DNA of 64,000 bases, from positions 1 through 64,000 of the forward strand of contig JAURVB010014879.1 in the NCBI GenBank assembly GCA_033002965.1, in the 5' to 3' direction. A model generated the notes under the pieces. That model did not search any database, had not been told where the DNA came from, and was given only the letters and a program-made list of their open reading frames with translations. The DNA is from Piper betle (lineage: Eukaryota; Streptophyta; Magnoliopsida; Piperales; Piperaceae). The translations under genes and the position numbers were made by a program. Below are positions 23,495 through 36,774 of the stretch, in pieces (within the stretch, counting starts at the first letter, position 1; each line of letters begins with the position of its first letter).

Positions 23495-25064
23495 ATGGGG
23501 GCGTGGGTTTCCGGGCTCTGGCCCGCCGCCGCCTGCCGCCGGGACCGGCCTCGGCGACGTCCCGGAGGGCTGCGTCGCCGCCGTGCTCGCTCACCTCAGC
23601 CCGGCGGAGATCTGCGCGGCGGCGCGGCTGAGCCGCGCGTTTCGTGGTGCCGCCTCGGCGGACTGCGTGTGGGAGTCGAAGCTGCCCGGGAACTACGAGG
23701 GTTTGTACCGGAGGGTGTTCGGGGAAGGCCCGGGTGGGCTGAGCAAGAAGGAGGTGTATGCCCGGTTGGCGAGGAGGAACCCGATCGACGGCGGCACCAA
23801 GGTTTGTTGACAATCCGATGGGGGTTTTTGTGAGTGATTTGGGTGGGAAAGGTTTGATCTTGATTAAGGTTTTCTTGGTTTGTTTTGTTGCAGGAAACTT
23901 GGCTTGCGATGAACACGGGTGGGATCTGTTTGTTGTTGTCGGCGAAGGCGTTGTCGATTACCGGGATTGACGATCGGAGATATTGGAAGCACCTTCCTAC
24001 CGATGAATCTCGGTATAAGCTTGTGCTATATGTTGACTCCTAATTGATGATGTTATTAATTGGAGATATAATGGATGGTCCTTTCATTTTTGAGGTTAAG
24101 ATTTGTGCTATCTGGTTCAATTATTAATGATCTCTGTTGTGAAGGTTCTTGTTTGTTGACATAATTAGTTGAGGTTTCTGTAGAACATTAAAAATTGTTT
24201 AAGGCCCCAAATTTGGTACTCTTATCAGTCTGTTGTGAAAGGAATGATGTGGTTACTTATTAAAAAAAATCTGGATTGCTCCTGTAAGAGTGGCAAAAGC
24301 TCTATTCTTCAGGAGAGCGAACAATATTTGAAGAATCAGAAAGCCATCAACATAATTCATGACATGGCAGGAGTTGGGCAGCGGCAAAAAGCCTTAAAAA
24401 ACCTTTTGTGCTGTTGGTGCATGCCTTCTTTAGAATCACAGTTTATTTATGTTGATTGGATTTAGCTTAATACTCAGGATAGCAGAAAATTGGGAGATGG
24501 CAACAAATATTTATGTTGCTGTTCCTTGTTATGTGTTGGGAGGATCAGGGTTTGCTAGTACCAATGTATTTAGTGTTTATGTTATGATTTTCTTGAATTT
24601 GTGTGATATGGGGGTTGTATTAAATTAAATGCTTCTCACAGGTTTCGGACAGTTGCTTTTCTTCAGCAAATCTGGTGGTTCGAGGTGGGCGGAGAGGTTG
24701 AGTTCCATTTTCCGCCTGGAAATTATAGCCTCTTCTTTAGGCTTCATCTCGGCCGTGCCTCCAAGAGGTTTGGTCGCCGAGTATGCGACTCAGAACGCAT
24801 TCACGGCTGGGACAAGAAAGCGGTGAGATTTGAACTATCGACTTCAGATGGCCAAAACGCACAGTCCCAGTGTTATTTAGGGAACCCGGGACATGGATTC
24901 ATTACCAAGTGGGTGATTTCATTGTTGAAAACTCAACAACTTTGATGAAGCTCAAGTTCTCAATGATCCAGATTGATTGTACACATCCAAAAGGAGGTCT
25001 CTGTGTAGATTCTGTATTAATATGCCCTACTGATATTGGAGAAAGATTGAAGAAGCAGTTTTGA
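23495..25064 (+). CDS. F-box protein of the PP2-A12/A13/A15 type (two frame breaks)
   Basis: Three exons: 23495-23801, 23894-24012 and 24642-25064. The order of motifs is that of plant F-box/phloem-protein-2 proteins: MGAWVSGLW, the F-box (GLGDVPEGCVAAVLAHLSPA, then ICAAARLSRAFRGAA), LSKKEVYARL, ITGIDDRRYW, QIWWFEV, HLGRASKRFGRRVC, HGWDKKAVRFELSTSDGQ, WIHYQVGDF and IDCTHPKGGLCVDSV. Family members bind SKP1 through the F-box and glycans or other ligands through the PP2 (Nictaba-like) domain. Two indels break the frame: an extra base at about 23534 between MGAWVSGLW and the F-box, and a missing base in the CCC run at about 24888. Everything else, including splice sites, is conserved, so the breaks may be consensus errors; otherwise this is a very young pseudogene. 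Confidence 0.82.
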
Positions 25065-27500
25065 ATTTTTGAAGGATAGTCATTGTGAAATAAATAGGTG
25101 GGGATTTGCTAAGCAGATGCTGGATGAATTAGCCTTATCCCTTGTATGTATACTCATTACTCAACAAGATCAGAAAACTTGAAGGTTGGTGAACTTTTAT
25201 TCTTTTTCCATCAAAAGTTCAACTTGTTGCCTATTATGTTGCTTGAAGCAGGTTGTTGTAAATCTTATGAAACATATGGTGATGATTTGAGTCAGTGAAG
25301 TTGTGAATTGCATGTGACGATCCTTTGTGTTTTTTCATATTGCATTTTGGGCACACTTTCTGTGGATGGATAGCCAACCTTTTCTTTGCCTGAAAGACGA
25401 GGATGAGTGATTCGTCTTGTGCGTTTGCCCAAAGCTACCTTTGTAAGATTCTGCTTATAAAGATTGTCGTTTCCATGGCTGGTCGGTGATGCATATGCAG
25501 CTGATCATGAGGCCCACTTGTAAGGGTACTCTCAAAATATTATCACTAATATATTTAGATTTTACCTAATTGGTATTGGACGCAAGACTAAGGATAGTGG
25601 ATATGAGACTAATGAACTATAGATGGATTTTATATGTCACCTATTCTAAAGAAATTTTATGAACGAAATTTGTTTTATGGCTCATGAGCGGAATTTAAAT
25701 CTCTTATCTAAATATATCTTGATCATTTATGCCAAGATAATTTCGGGTTAAGCTTTGATACTGCATATATGACTTACGAGTCTAATTTAAATCTGTAGCT
25801 AAACAAATTTTTAACATCCAATCTAATACAGTTGTGGATTAGCTCTAATATTAATTGTATAATTTATGAACTTAATCTAAATTTGTATCCAAATGAATTT
25901 TCATCGTCCAATGCATTTTAAAATCACAATAAAGTTTTGGGTTTGCTCTAATAATATCTATAATAATTCTATCTAATTAATGCAAATTGATAAGTCTAAT
26001 TTTTTTAATGAATGCAAATTCACGGGCCTATTTATTTTTTTGGGGTTTGCTATAATATTTACTTGTAATAGTGTGACCTAATTAATATAAACGGATGAAC
26101 CTAGTTATTTTTTTAAAAGTAGTCGACAAGGTTATAAATGTTGTAGGTACTAATCTCATTAATATATTATATATTAGATTTTAGTCCGGTAAATATTAGA
26201 TTCGTGACTAATTAACTAAACCAACTAACTAATTGGGGAAATCTTACGTTTGTGTAATACACATTACATACCTTTTTTTATTTCTTTGCAATTTTCAGTT
26301 TTCTTGTATGCACGTTTAACTCATATTTACAATACAAAGATCTTTGTTATCAATAATTGTCTAGGACAAAAGTAAATCACAAGGAAGATGTGTGTTTTTT
26401 TTTTTGTCAAACTATCATCAATTGGTGCTTCTTTTGCAATATGTTAGTTGTTTAATTTCGTGTTTTGTTTGTAAACGTGGATTGCCAAGCCCATCCAGCT
26501 AACGCACGTAGGGATGAAATTGTGTCCACCTTTCTGTTTGGCATGGCTCATTAAAATAAATGATGATTCCACCAACGTTTTTATGTTTGTCAATGTTTGT
26601 TTCTTCTTTTTTTGGTTTTTTTTCTAAATTTTTTTTGGTTCTTCCCAAAATCTTTTTCATTGGTTTTTTGAGATTAAGCACAACATTTTTTTAGCTATTT
26701 CGGAAGAGCATCATATATTGTCAAGTCTTACGGTCAATATGGTTGTATGAAACAATTAGGTATAAGTAAATCATCTTCTATCAAATATTGTTTAAGTAGC
26801 AATTTTAAAATTTTATTAATAAATGAATGTTATTATCCGTGTATATTTAGTTACTCATCGGGTCTTACGGTCAATGTCAATTGTAAGATCTTATAACTTC
26901 ATTGGATTTTTAAACATAACTAAAAAAACTTTCTTGAATCAAAATTATCTTCTACAATCATTATTTAATTAAGAAATGATTAAAATGCATAGTTTTAGTA
27001 AATTAGGTTTTGGGAAAAAACCAGATTAGAGAATTGGGTATGAATGTAAAATTGTATTATGGTTCGAACCAGACCAAATTTGATGGCATTACTAGGCATA
27101 GCATATTAGACTTGTATATTTATTAGTAGTATTTCTTTACCATTGTTCAACCCCAAGTAGTGACCTCTAGTTACTCTTAGAAATTAAATTTACAAAAATG
27201 GTATAATGGAAGATCCAATTTTTACCACTAATAATCTTATTTTTCACATTCTCATATCTAATGTATTTTGTTCGATTCACAATATAAAGCTAGGGTTAAG
27301 TAAAATATCAACATATGGATGTTTCAAGTGCCTTATATTTCCCTGTTCTTAAGAAATTAATTCTTCATAGTTCATATGCATTTTTTGCCTCCATTATTTA
27401 CAAAGATCCCATGAGTTTCTCAGTTGGGTCCAATCTGCGAAATGTATCTGCCCTTCGTATGTACGTGGTTTGTCAACCTTGAGTAAGGAGACGATGCGTA
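25065..27500. other. 3' flank and AT-rich spacer
   Basis: The F-box 3' UTR probably runs to about 25500. At about 25737-25960 a unit of about 105 bases (containing GGxTTAxCTxTxATA ... TxxATCCAATxxA) is repeated about twice in degenerate form. Nothing else was recognised before the U1 promoter. Confidence 0.4.
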
Positions 27501-27505
27501 TCCCA

Positions 27506-27558
27506 AACCCATATCGATTAAAAAGTTAGAAGATGGTGATGAAAATATACTATAAAAG
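27506..27558 (+). promoter_or_regulatory. Plant snRNA promoter: USE and TATA, Pol II spacing
   Basis: AACCCATATCG at 27506-27516 matches the plant upstream sequence element RTCCCACATCG at 9 of 11 positions. TATAAAAG follows at 27551-27558, ending 24 bases before the RNA start. The 34-base gap between USE and TATA is the four-helical-turn spacing known for RNA polymerase II snRNA genes in plants (Pol III genes have about 24). The arrangement independently supports the U1 call. Confidence 0.75.
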
Positions 27559-27581
27559 AATAACCTTGCTAATTGAACAAC

Positions 27582-27746
27582 ATACTTACCTGGGCGGGGT
27601 CAATCCATGATCAACAAGGTGGATGGCCTAGGACAACTTCCCCCATTGCACGTTACGGAGGAGAGTTGTTCTACGATCTTCCCATAGTGGGAGAGTTGAC
27701 GTCATAATTTGTGATAGTGGGGGTACGCGTTCGCGCGGCCCTCTCC
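27582..27746 (+). ncRNA. U1: U1 spliceosomal snRNA (divergent)
   Basis: The RNA starts with the intact 5'-splice-site recognition sequence ATACTTACCTG. Stem-loop I has arms ATCCA/TGGAT around TGATCAACAAGG, a U1-70K-type loop with one change. Stem-loop II has ACAACT/AGTTGT with the U1A loop core ATTGCAC. A third stem CTTCCCA/TGGGAGAG, the Sm site ATAATTTGTG and a GC-rich terminal hairpin with a TTCG loop follow. The length of about 165 fits plant U1. Several stem bases differ from the common plant sequence but in pairs, keeping the helices. It base-pairs with 5' splice sites to start spliceosome assembly. A functional minor variant is likelier than a pseudogene because promoter and pairing are kept; expression is not known. 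Confidence 0.88.
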
Positions 27747-30700
27747 AAATTTAGTATGAATTATTTTATTTTATGTATAAATTAGACTTCTGATTATATT
27801 AGTTACATTTGTAATTTATTATGTATAAGTGTTAACAATATATATATTAATTATATGAATTTTGTAAGAAAAAAATCTTAAGTCGTGTATTTCCTTCACT
27901 TATCCACTAGGACTTAATTATGTGCTAATTAAGTTGAGACTTGTATAAATATCGTCCTAAGCTTAATTATACTTAACAAGCAAGTGTAGTATTTTTTTTA
28001 AAAAATTTTGGGCCCATCTTATAAAAGCTCCAAGCCCATCCGTTTTTAGCCCGCTCTATCAAATATAAAATGTTTGAAATTTTTATGGAAAATATTAGGA
28101 AGTAAACTTGGCCAAAGTATACTTGGAAAGAAAAATAAGGGCAAAAATCTCTACACATCTTATTTGGAATAGTTTATAAATAGGAGAAAAATTATTAAAT
28201 AGAAGGGGGCAGATTGAAGCTGATAAAGAAGGCCCAGGTTGTTGCTCCATCTCCACGATAACAAGGCATCTCCTCTTTGCTCACAAAAGCTTCATCAAAA
28301 GTTTTGCTCCTTTACAAGATGCTTAAAGAAGTTATTTTTATTGTAAAATGCACATCCAACAACAACAAGGAGATGATAGAACAACTTTTGTAAAAAAATT
28401 GTTAAATTCTTGATTATCAAAGTATCATATACAAGAAAAATGTTTGAAGTATATTCAACACTCAACGTTCATCATCTACGTCTTTATATAACTGATCAAG
28501 TTATATTTCCTGAATCATAATTAACGGTAACCCTTATTTCATAATGTAGTTGGGAACATGGGTAAAAACTGTACTTGTAGTATGAATCTATATAAAACTT
28601 TAGTATTTTACTTTGTGATTTTCTATTGTTGGCTTATTTGATTGTCTTTATATAATCGTGCCTTGAAGAACCTTCTGTCTTTCTAATGCTCCCCCATTTG
28701 GACTATTTTGCAATCCTTCAGGTTCGATAAGTACTAGACAAATGAAATGTATAAGTTTTATAGTTTTAAAGATTTTTTTTATTTGTTTACAAGTATTAGG
28801 GAGAATAAATAATTTTTTTTTCTAATTCAATACAATAGTCACCTTGAAAAAATGGTTGAGATACATAGGTGGATTGAATTAATTCATGGAAATGGTTAGA
28901 AACTACATAGTCAATAATTATAATATAATTCATTGAGAAATAATTTATATGTTTCAAATTATGCAAGAGGAAAGTATGAAAAGCTATAATATCTTGAGTA
29001 ACGTATAAAAGTACTATGTACAATTTATTTGTTTGAATATTTTTTTAAAAAAATGTTAATGAAACTCAAAAAGCTCATGTTGATCGGTTTATCATGTGAA
29101 CATCTCTATATATAATATTTTTGACTAAAACGTATGATCTCTAATTTTATACCCGTGCGGTCCGAGCCACGAGCCTGAATGTTTCTAAAAAAGAAGTAAC
29201 CCGAACCACTTGTTACATTCCTTACTAAGTGGTTATGTGATTGTAAATTAATTTTTTATTAATTTAACAACAACGTAAATAAGTTCAGAACATAAAACTT
29301 AAGAAAATATAAGAATCAAACCCATGCACCACTTAATAGCGTTAGGACCTAATTATTTATAAGGCATGTAACCAAATAGAATAAAAGATAACATAAACTT
29401 GGAATCAAGTTCATTCTATGAATCAAACAAAGTCCCACTGTCATGCAAATAATCCAAATCATAAATATATAATGTTCAAAATAAAAATGATAAGTTATGA
29501 TCAGGAATCCAATAAATTGACTCTACCAGTTGTCCCCAACCTAAGCTCATCTATCCATGTTCGTACTAAAAGAGATTATTCTATACTAAGGATAAAATCA
29601 CTAAGTTATATAATTACATGAAAATATTAATTAAATTAATATAATCAAAACATTAATTCATTGAGCCTATATTCGATGAATCACTATGAGGAAAAAAAGA
29701 AAAAAAACTGAATGTCTTTAATATAAAAGAAATGATTAAATTAATTATTAATAAGGTCATAGAGTATTCGTGAACCATATTCATCTACAATGAAAAAAAT
29801 GGTGAAATGCAATGAGATTAGAAAAAAACTCAGCATTTTTTTTGTAAGAGGTTGATACTAATTTAAGATTTTAATTTTTTATTAGGTTTGTAGTTAGCCT
29901 AAGAATAAAGAAAATAACCTTAGTGGATGAGGAATTGTTAGTTGGGCCAACTTGCTTATAAAGCATATCTACCAAAACAATATCTTATTCATACAAATTT
30001 ACAATTATCAATCACTTTCTGTAACTTTTCTAGATTATTCTTATATTAATTTTCATAAAAATTAAACTCACTAATTATGTCTGAGATTTTAACTAAACAA
30101 ATATTATATTGAAATGAAAGGTTATTCATAATCTTTAAATGTCTTAGATTTGTTCAATTTTTAATGTTAGTTTAATGATGAATTTTGACAATATTATTGA
30201 TATTATTAATTTATGAATTAAGTATCCTATTATATTTGATACTTCTTGATCATAATTAATCAAATAAATTCAGTTATTTTAGACAACAATCAAACTCGGA
30301 CATTTAGATATTCGACCCATCTTTAGGAAATGGTGTTAACTTTCTGGTTTTATTGTATAATTCATACTATGTTTGAGTTTAATTTTACAGGGAGTTTTTG
30401 TTTTTCAATTTTTAAAGTTTTTTTGACATTTTAAAGTTAAGTGACCTCATTTTGGAAGTTTAGAAAAATAGAATTTTTAATGCATAAATTTTATAAATAG
30501 AAATACCGGAAATAAGCATACATCTCTAATTTTATTTTATAATTGAAGAAATGAAAAGGTAGGGGGGTAGTTGAACTAATTTTTAGACTAAAATTCCCTT
30601 AAAATTTTTTTTCTTGTTAAAACATGAGCTACCTTGATGGCATCTAATTTTTGGCTAGAAATTTACTATAACTAATATTATAGCAAACTCGTTGTAGCAC

Positions 30701-32500
30701 TTGTACAACTAATTTAAATTTTGAATTGAAACTGTTTAAAAATTTAACTGTAATAATTAAAATAATATCTTTTAATTAAGAAGATTTCAACTAATCATGC
30801 AAATACTACAATGTTATAGTACTCGCTACCCTATATCCCTAGCCCTATTTTTTATAGGCCATGTAGCTTGCCTAATCACCTTATATAATATATTTGGCTT
30901 AACATTGACAACACATATTTCACCATCAATATTAATATTAGATATTGTCGACAATGTCATTTTACCCACCCACATGTTTGGGAGTCTCAATGGCTGACAC
31001 AAAACTGTATAGACTGAGACTACGTTTATTTATATAAAAATATAGTAATTAATAAGAATTCAAATTAATCAATAGTTTCAAGTGTTCTTAATGAGTACTA
31101 CCGAGGATTAATATTTTATAAGCAATTGTCTTTGATTAAATTAGATAATGTTGACAACTTAAAGTATTCAAGTCAATTAATTGTTTATATTATGGTTTTA
31201 AATATCATGTTTCCTATGTCTATCATTGATTAGGCCTTTCTCGTTCATAATGACATTCTAATTAATTAATTTTTATCAATTTAATAAGATCATGAAACGT
31301 CTAAATATTATAATTTTATATGATTCATGTAAACCTTTTAAATTGTCTAACTATTATAAATTTTATTATCCAAATATTATTAAATCATCATATAATGCCA
31401 CTAAATTTTTTGAGTAACCACTATGTTGATTTCTAAAATTACACATTCATTTGAGTTTTTTTACCCAAAAAAGAAGGAAGAATATTTTTTTGATGTTATC
31501 ATGTGGTAAGAAAATTAGCCTAAATATTTAAAAAGGGAAAATTTTAAATTATTTAAAATATAATCCCTCAAAATTTACAATAAATTAAACCAAAATTATA
31601 AAAAAATATTTAAGTAAGGGTGGGCTAGGATCCGACTGCCTCTTAGCCTAGGGTAGCTGGACTTAAGTGTCTAAGGCTATGGCAGCCAAAGCCTAGATGC
31701 CCAATTAGGCCTAGGGGCAGCAGGATGTGACCACCCTTTAGTTTCCAAATTTGGCTACCCTAGCCAGACAATCGGGTCCAATGGCCCTCTGCCTAGGGGC
31801 ACCTAGCCTGGCTGGCCAAAAGGGAGGCCGGTTGCCCATTAGTTAAAAAATAATTTTTCTATTTTTTCCTGAAATCAATCCAACGACAGTTTTGTTATTC
31901 TAATTCAAATTCCTTCTTTTAGTAATTTGGTTTAATTCTTCAACTACCTAGTAACACTAAACAACATCTTCCCCTTTTATTATTATTTTTGTTATGTAAA
32001 AAGCTCTTTTCATTTTCTCCCACTCAACTCATTCATTTTCATCTGTTCATAGACTACATTTGCCGAGATCATTGATACAGTTCGTTATGTTATGGTGTCC
32101 TTGCTCTATGGCTCATGGGTTGGCCAATTTTGTTAGCTATCACAAATTAGGATGGCCTTGTGATGCCTTATTTTTTTGTAAGTTTCTCTCTTAAGACTAT
32201 ATAGTTTAGTTTGTGAGGAGAAAAAAAAGATCATCACCTATCATCTATCATAAAATTTTAAAATTAGAATACCCAAAAATTATCTCCAACCAGAACTCAG
32301 AAATTACTTAGCTCACTCACTAAGAAACTTCTCTACTTCAGAGCTTAAGAACTTAAGAGTGCTTCAGCTCAGGAACTTAGGAACTGTTAAAGTCAACTGG
32401 CCGACTGGATAGACTCTCATCAGATCTTTACGCAGTCAATTCAGGAACAGCAGTACTTAATTTTTTTGTTCTATTTTTATAAAGAATTACAATAATAATA
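27747..32500. other. AT-rich spacer
   Basis: A near match to the plant snRNA 3' box (CAAATTTAGTATGAA) directly follows the U1 gene at about 27746-27760. Beyond it no gene was recognised. A GC-richer patch at 31620-31840 is rich in CCTAGG/GCCTAGGGGC words and begins with AAGGGTGGGCTAGG, like a hAT end, but no partner end was found. Confidence 0.4.
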
Positions 32501-32709
32501 ATTTAATGTTCACGGGTTATTGGCGTATCCAAGTGCGTATCCACACCACGCGTATCTCTCCCTCCGCTTATCTCCTTTCACCAAACTTTGAAGTCCTTTT
32601 TGAAAACCAATCAAAATACAAGGACTTCCCGCAAAATACGGAAAACATCCAGACCCTTTTCTGCAATATTCCCAAACCTTCGTCACCCCTATTCATAGAA
32701 CGATCCTCA

Positions 32710-35700
32710 ATGTCGCCGGCCATCTCCACGGCTAGTCTCCGGCGAGCGATGGAGGTGCCGGCCATGGAATCGATGGCGGCGGCCATCGGCGTTTCGGTGG
32801 CGGTGCTCCGTTTCCTGCTCTGCTTCGCGGCCACCATCCCTGCCGGGCTGCTGTGGCGGGCCGTCCCCGGCGGGCTGCCGAAGCACGTCTACGCCGCCGC
32901 CACCGGCGCCTTCCTCTCCTACCTCTCCTTCGGCGTCTCCTCCAACCTCCACTTCCTCGCCGCCATGTCGCTCGGGTACGGCTCCATGCTCGCCTCCCGC
33001 CGGTGGTGCGGGGTCTTCACCTTCTTCGCCGCATTCGGCTACCTCATTGGATGGTATAATGTTTTCTTTGCTTCATTCCATGCTTACCTCTTGAGTTTGT
33101 GACCGGGCAAGATTGCATTTTTATTTTAATTTTGCTTGTTATGTTATCTGTTGATATAAATAGATTGGTATTTGGGGAATTCTGTTGCTTAGCTGGAAAA
33201 ACATTTTACTTTTCCCTTGAATATGATGGCCAAGATTGCATTTTTATCTTAATTTTGTGGGTGAAGAGCTCCTTTGTGAGTGAATTTATCTGATGATGTA
33301 GAACTTGTTCTTTAGATTGGTATTTGGGTATAGTTGCTTAGCGGGGAAAACATGATACTTTTCACTTGAATTTGACGGCCAAGATTGCATTTTTATCTTA
33401 ATTTTGCGGTGAGACTGCTAAAGTTATTTGATATGGAACTTATTCTTTAGATTGGGATTTGGGAAATTTGTTGCTTACCTTAGACAATTGGGAGTACGCC
33501 TACTTCTATTTTATGTTTGGAATTTATAATTCTTTTATGATCTGTGGAAAGGATGGACTTTACAGAGTTTTTAGGCATCCCAGCGATGTAGATTCTTGTC
33601 TTTTATATTCTTAAGATGATTGTTTCTTTAAAAACACTTCACAAACAATTAAGTTGGGAAAAATTGAGTCTATGCTATTTACCTTTTTGGTTGAGCTGTG
33701 AGTTCATTATTCTGACCGTGTTGCCATCTATATTTGTGTAGCCATGTTTACTATATGAGTGGAGATGCGTGGAAAGAAGGAGGCATTGATGCAACTGGTA
33801 AGACTGCTTTAAGTAATTTGATAATTGAAGAAGTGTTATCTGGCAGTCACACTAAAATCTACAACAGATCTGGGCATATGTACTGCACCAAATATTGATT
33901 TTCGTTTTGGGTGCTGCAGTTCACTGATCAATAACTTGAGCACACAGGAAAGTGTAGTTATAGATGTATAGATATTCTGTTGTAGGGAATAAAATAAGTG
34001 TTTCTTTTCTTCTTCTTTTCTCTTTTCCTGTTTTTTTTTTCTTTGGTAAATGCTAATACATGCAAAACCTTTATAGTGCAACATTAGAAGAATGACTTTT
34101 CTAGTCATGAACTGGATGTCTAGAGCTTTGTTGTTTTGATGCATCATTATCTTTATGATGTAGGTGCCCTTATGGTGTTGACTCTTAAAGTTATTTCTTG
34201 TTCTATAAATTATGCTGATGGCTTATTAAAGGAAGAAGGTCTCAGGGAGGCACAGAAAAAACACCGTTTGCTTCGTCGACCTAACTTAATTGAATATTTT
34301 GGGTACTGCCTTTGTTGTGGTAGTCATTTTGCTGGACCTGTTTATGAGATGAAGGACTATCTTGAGTGGACAGAGCAGAAAGGGGTGAGTTATAAACATC
34401 TGCTGTTTTTCGTTTTTCTTCTCTCTGTAATTTTTTGGGTTTCATTGATTAGTTTCACCTTATCCTCCACGTTTTTTATTTTCCATAGGTCTGGGATAGG
34501 TCTGAGAAAAAGCCTTCACCATTTGGCGGTACCTTGCGTGCTATTGTTCAAGCTGCAATTTGTATGGGCGTCTACTTATACCTGGTGCCTCAGTTTCCAC
34601 TTTCTCGTTTAAATGATCCTATTTTTCAAGAATGGGGTTTCTGGAAGCGTCTGGGCTATCAGTATATGAGTGGATTTACAGCACGTTGGAAATATTACTT
34701 CATTTGGTCAATATCTGAGGCATCTATCATCATTTGTGGCCTTGGATTTAGTGGGTGGTCAGATGCTAATCATTCAAAGCCAAAATGGGAACGTGCTAAG
34801 AATGTTGACATTATTGGGGTTGAGTTTGCGAAAAGTGCAGTTGTCCTGCCACTTGTATGGAATATACAAGTCAGCACATGGCTTCGCTACTGTATGTGTT
34901 TCTTTTTCCTTTGCATATTTTCTTTGCAGAGACAATCAACTTTTAGCTATATGTGGCATTTTTTCACCAGACGTGTATGAGAGACTGCTTCATAAGGGGA
35001 AAAAACCAGGGTTCCTCCAGCTGCTGGCAACTCAAACAGTTAGTGCTGTTTGGCATGTAAGTGTGATATTGCTTTGTAACATCCACCTAAATGATTTTAA
35101 ATTATCATTTATTCGGTAATGACAGCTATCCCTATATTGTTCTTTCAACTGTTGGTTGGAAAATGTTACAAGTTGATTTTTTTCCCCGGTTCTTCAGCTT
35201 ACTCTTTGTTTGTTTACTTCTGGTGCTTTAGGGATTGTATCCAGGATATATAATTTTCTTTGTTCAGACAGCATTGATGATAGCAGGCTCAAGGGGTATG
35301 CATTTTGCCTATCAAGTAGATGTGTTATGAGCATGGATGTGATCATGTTCCATATTTTCTTATCTTTTTTTCGTTTTTCTGGTCTTCAGCTTTATACAGA
35401 TGGGAACAGTCCTTACCTCCGAACATGGGATTGGTCAAGAAGATCCTGGCACTTGCAAATTTTGCTTACACGTTGCTAGTTTTGAATTATTCCTGTATAG
35501 GATTCCAGGTAAATGTATATACGTGTTTACTTAATTAAATTATATGCAATCATAGTTTTTAAGATGGAAGTGTACATTTTTGGTTGGTACAGTATAGTCA
35601 TTGCTGGTCCTAACCTATTCTAATGTGTCTATGTCGCTATTCGGTTAGTTAGCTGATAACTTAGGAAGTTTTTTTATGATCACATTGACATTGTTAACTC

Positions 35701-36274
35701 TGCTAGTGTTTGCGCATTGCTTGTCCCAAGCCCTTTCAAAGGAGTGTTGGTGTCAAGGGCATTTAGCCATTTAAAATTTTGCCATTTGTAATTACAACAC
35801 CCTTTGAGTATCAGGTGGAAGAAGGAGAAGATCAAATTGTCATTGTTATTGCTTTAATTTCTGTTACTTTTTGCAACTTAATAAGAAACACTTCCACTTA
35901 TATGCACAACATGCATGCACGCGCACACTGTTTTGCATTAGGTTTGGAACATTTTTCCTTTTTGCCGTTGTGTGTTGTCCACTTGTGGCTATGAAGAATT
36001 CAGTACCATGATATCTTCTGTTTACTTGGTGATAGTTGGCGTTATTGAAGAGCCTCGAGTTACTTCCACTTTTATAGCTCACTATTGAGATACCAGTCTT
36101 GAGCTTTCTTTGAATTTTTTGTCTTTTTTGTAGGTGCTGAGCATGCATGAAACCCTTGCATCTTATGCAAGTGTTTACTTTGTTGGTACTATTATTCCTA
36201 TTGCCTTGATCCTTCTGAGTTATGTCATCAAACCGTCAAAACCCGTCCGTCCTAAATTGCGGAAAGAAGAATAA
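32710..36274 (+). CDS. LPCAT: MBOAT lysophospholipid acyltransferase (LPCAT/LPLAT1 type)
   Basis: Eight exons: 32710-33053, 33742-33797, 34164-34384, 34489-34891, 34971-35056, 35232-35295, 35390-35508 and 36134-36274. All phases agree, giving 477 residues (Arabidopsis LPLAT1 has 462). The protein is multi-spanning. Signature stretches are IGVSVAVLRFLLCF, YMSGDAWKEGGIDATGALM, CLCCGSHFAGPVYEMKDY, GFTARWKYYFIWSISEAS, RAKNVDIIGVE and TQTVSAVWHGLYPGY, with the MBOAT catalytic histidine at residue 370. The C-terminus (PKLRKEE) is lysine-rich, as in ER-resident homologues. The enzyme re-acylates lysophosphatidylcholine and related lipids with acyl-CoA in the ER (Lands cycle), feeding edited fatty acids into oil and membranes. 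Alternative starts at 32749, 32764 and 32773 are possible, since similarity to the family begins around MESMAAAIGVS. Intron 1 contains a tandem repeat. Confidence 0.93.
33108..33480 (+). repeat. Tandem repeat in LPCAT intron 1
   Basis: Three units begin with CAAGATTGCATTTTTAT at 33108, 33231 and 33380 and share ATTGGTATTTGGG and GTTGCTTAGCxGG further on. Unit lengths are about 123 and 149 bases, the third partial. They fill roughly half of the 688-base first intron. Confidence 0.75.
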
Positions 36275-36774
36275 GCGAGAATGGGGGTGAATGCTTCGTA
36301 TATCTGATTTTTCAAGCATGCAAAAATTTTTAAAATTTTGGGAAGCATTGTCTTGAGTTTCCCATCTTATAGTTGAGAAGAACATCTTACTGCTCCAGTT
36401 CGTACACCTAGGAGATTTACTGGAAGCATTACTTGTATTGCACCCCAATTTTTATTTTTATAGTTTGCAAAACTCATTTTTGTTGGAGAATGATTGATAG
36501 TTAGAGTGTGATGATGAACAGAATGCGGCCTTTGCAGGTAAATGCTTTGATAGTCTTGTTTGTAGATTCGTGATTCTGATTTAATTGGCATTGTTCAATG
36601 GGGAATAATTATCACAAATTAATATCCTATGACACTATGCAACTTATTTATCCAAAATTCGTTCTCAGAAATCAAATGTGGCTGTAACCTTATGGTAATT
36701 TAACTTTTTGGGACTAAATATAATCTAATCATCAGGAAAAAAATTTTATTTGTAATGATTCAACACAAAGTGTA
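36275..36774. other. LPCAT 3' flank
   Basis: The 3' untranslated region and poly(A) region of the acyltransferase gene probably occupy most of this stretch. Open frames on the minus strand have no family resemblance. Confidence 0.4.

Noticed and set aside
23231..23833. 200-residue open frame over the F-box first exon
   Set aside because: Beyond MGAWVSGLW it reads the F-box coding region in the wrong frame; the conserved F-box residues lie in another frame.
32506..32709. N-terminal extension of the LPCAT frame
   Set aside because: The extension resembles promoter/5' UTR sequence; family similarity starts well after 32710.
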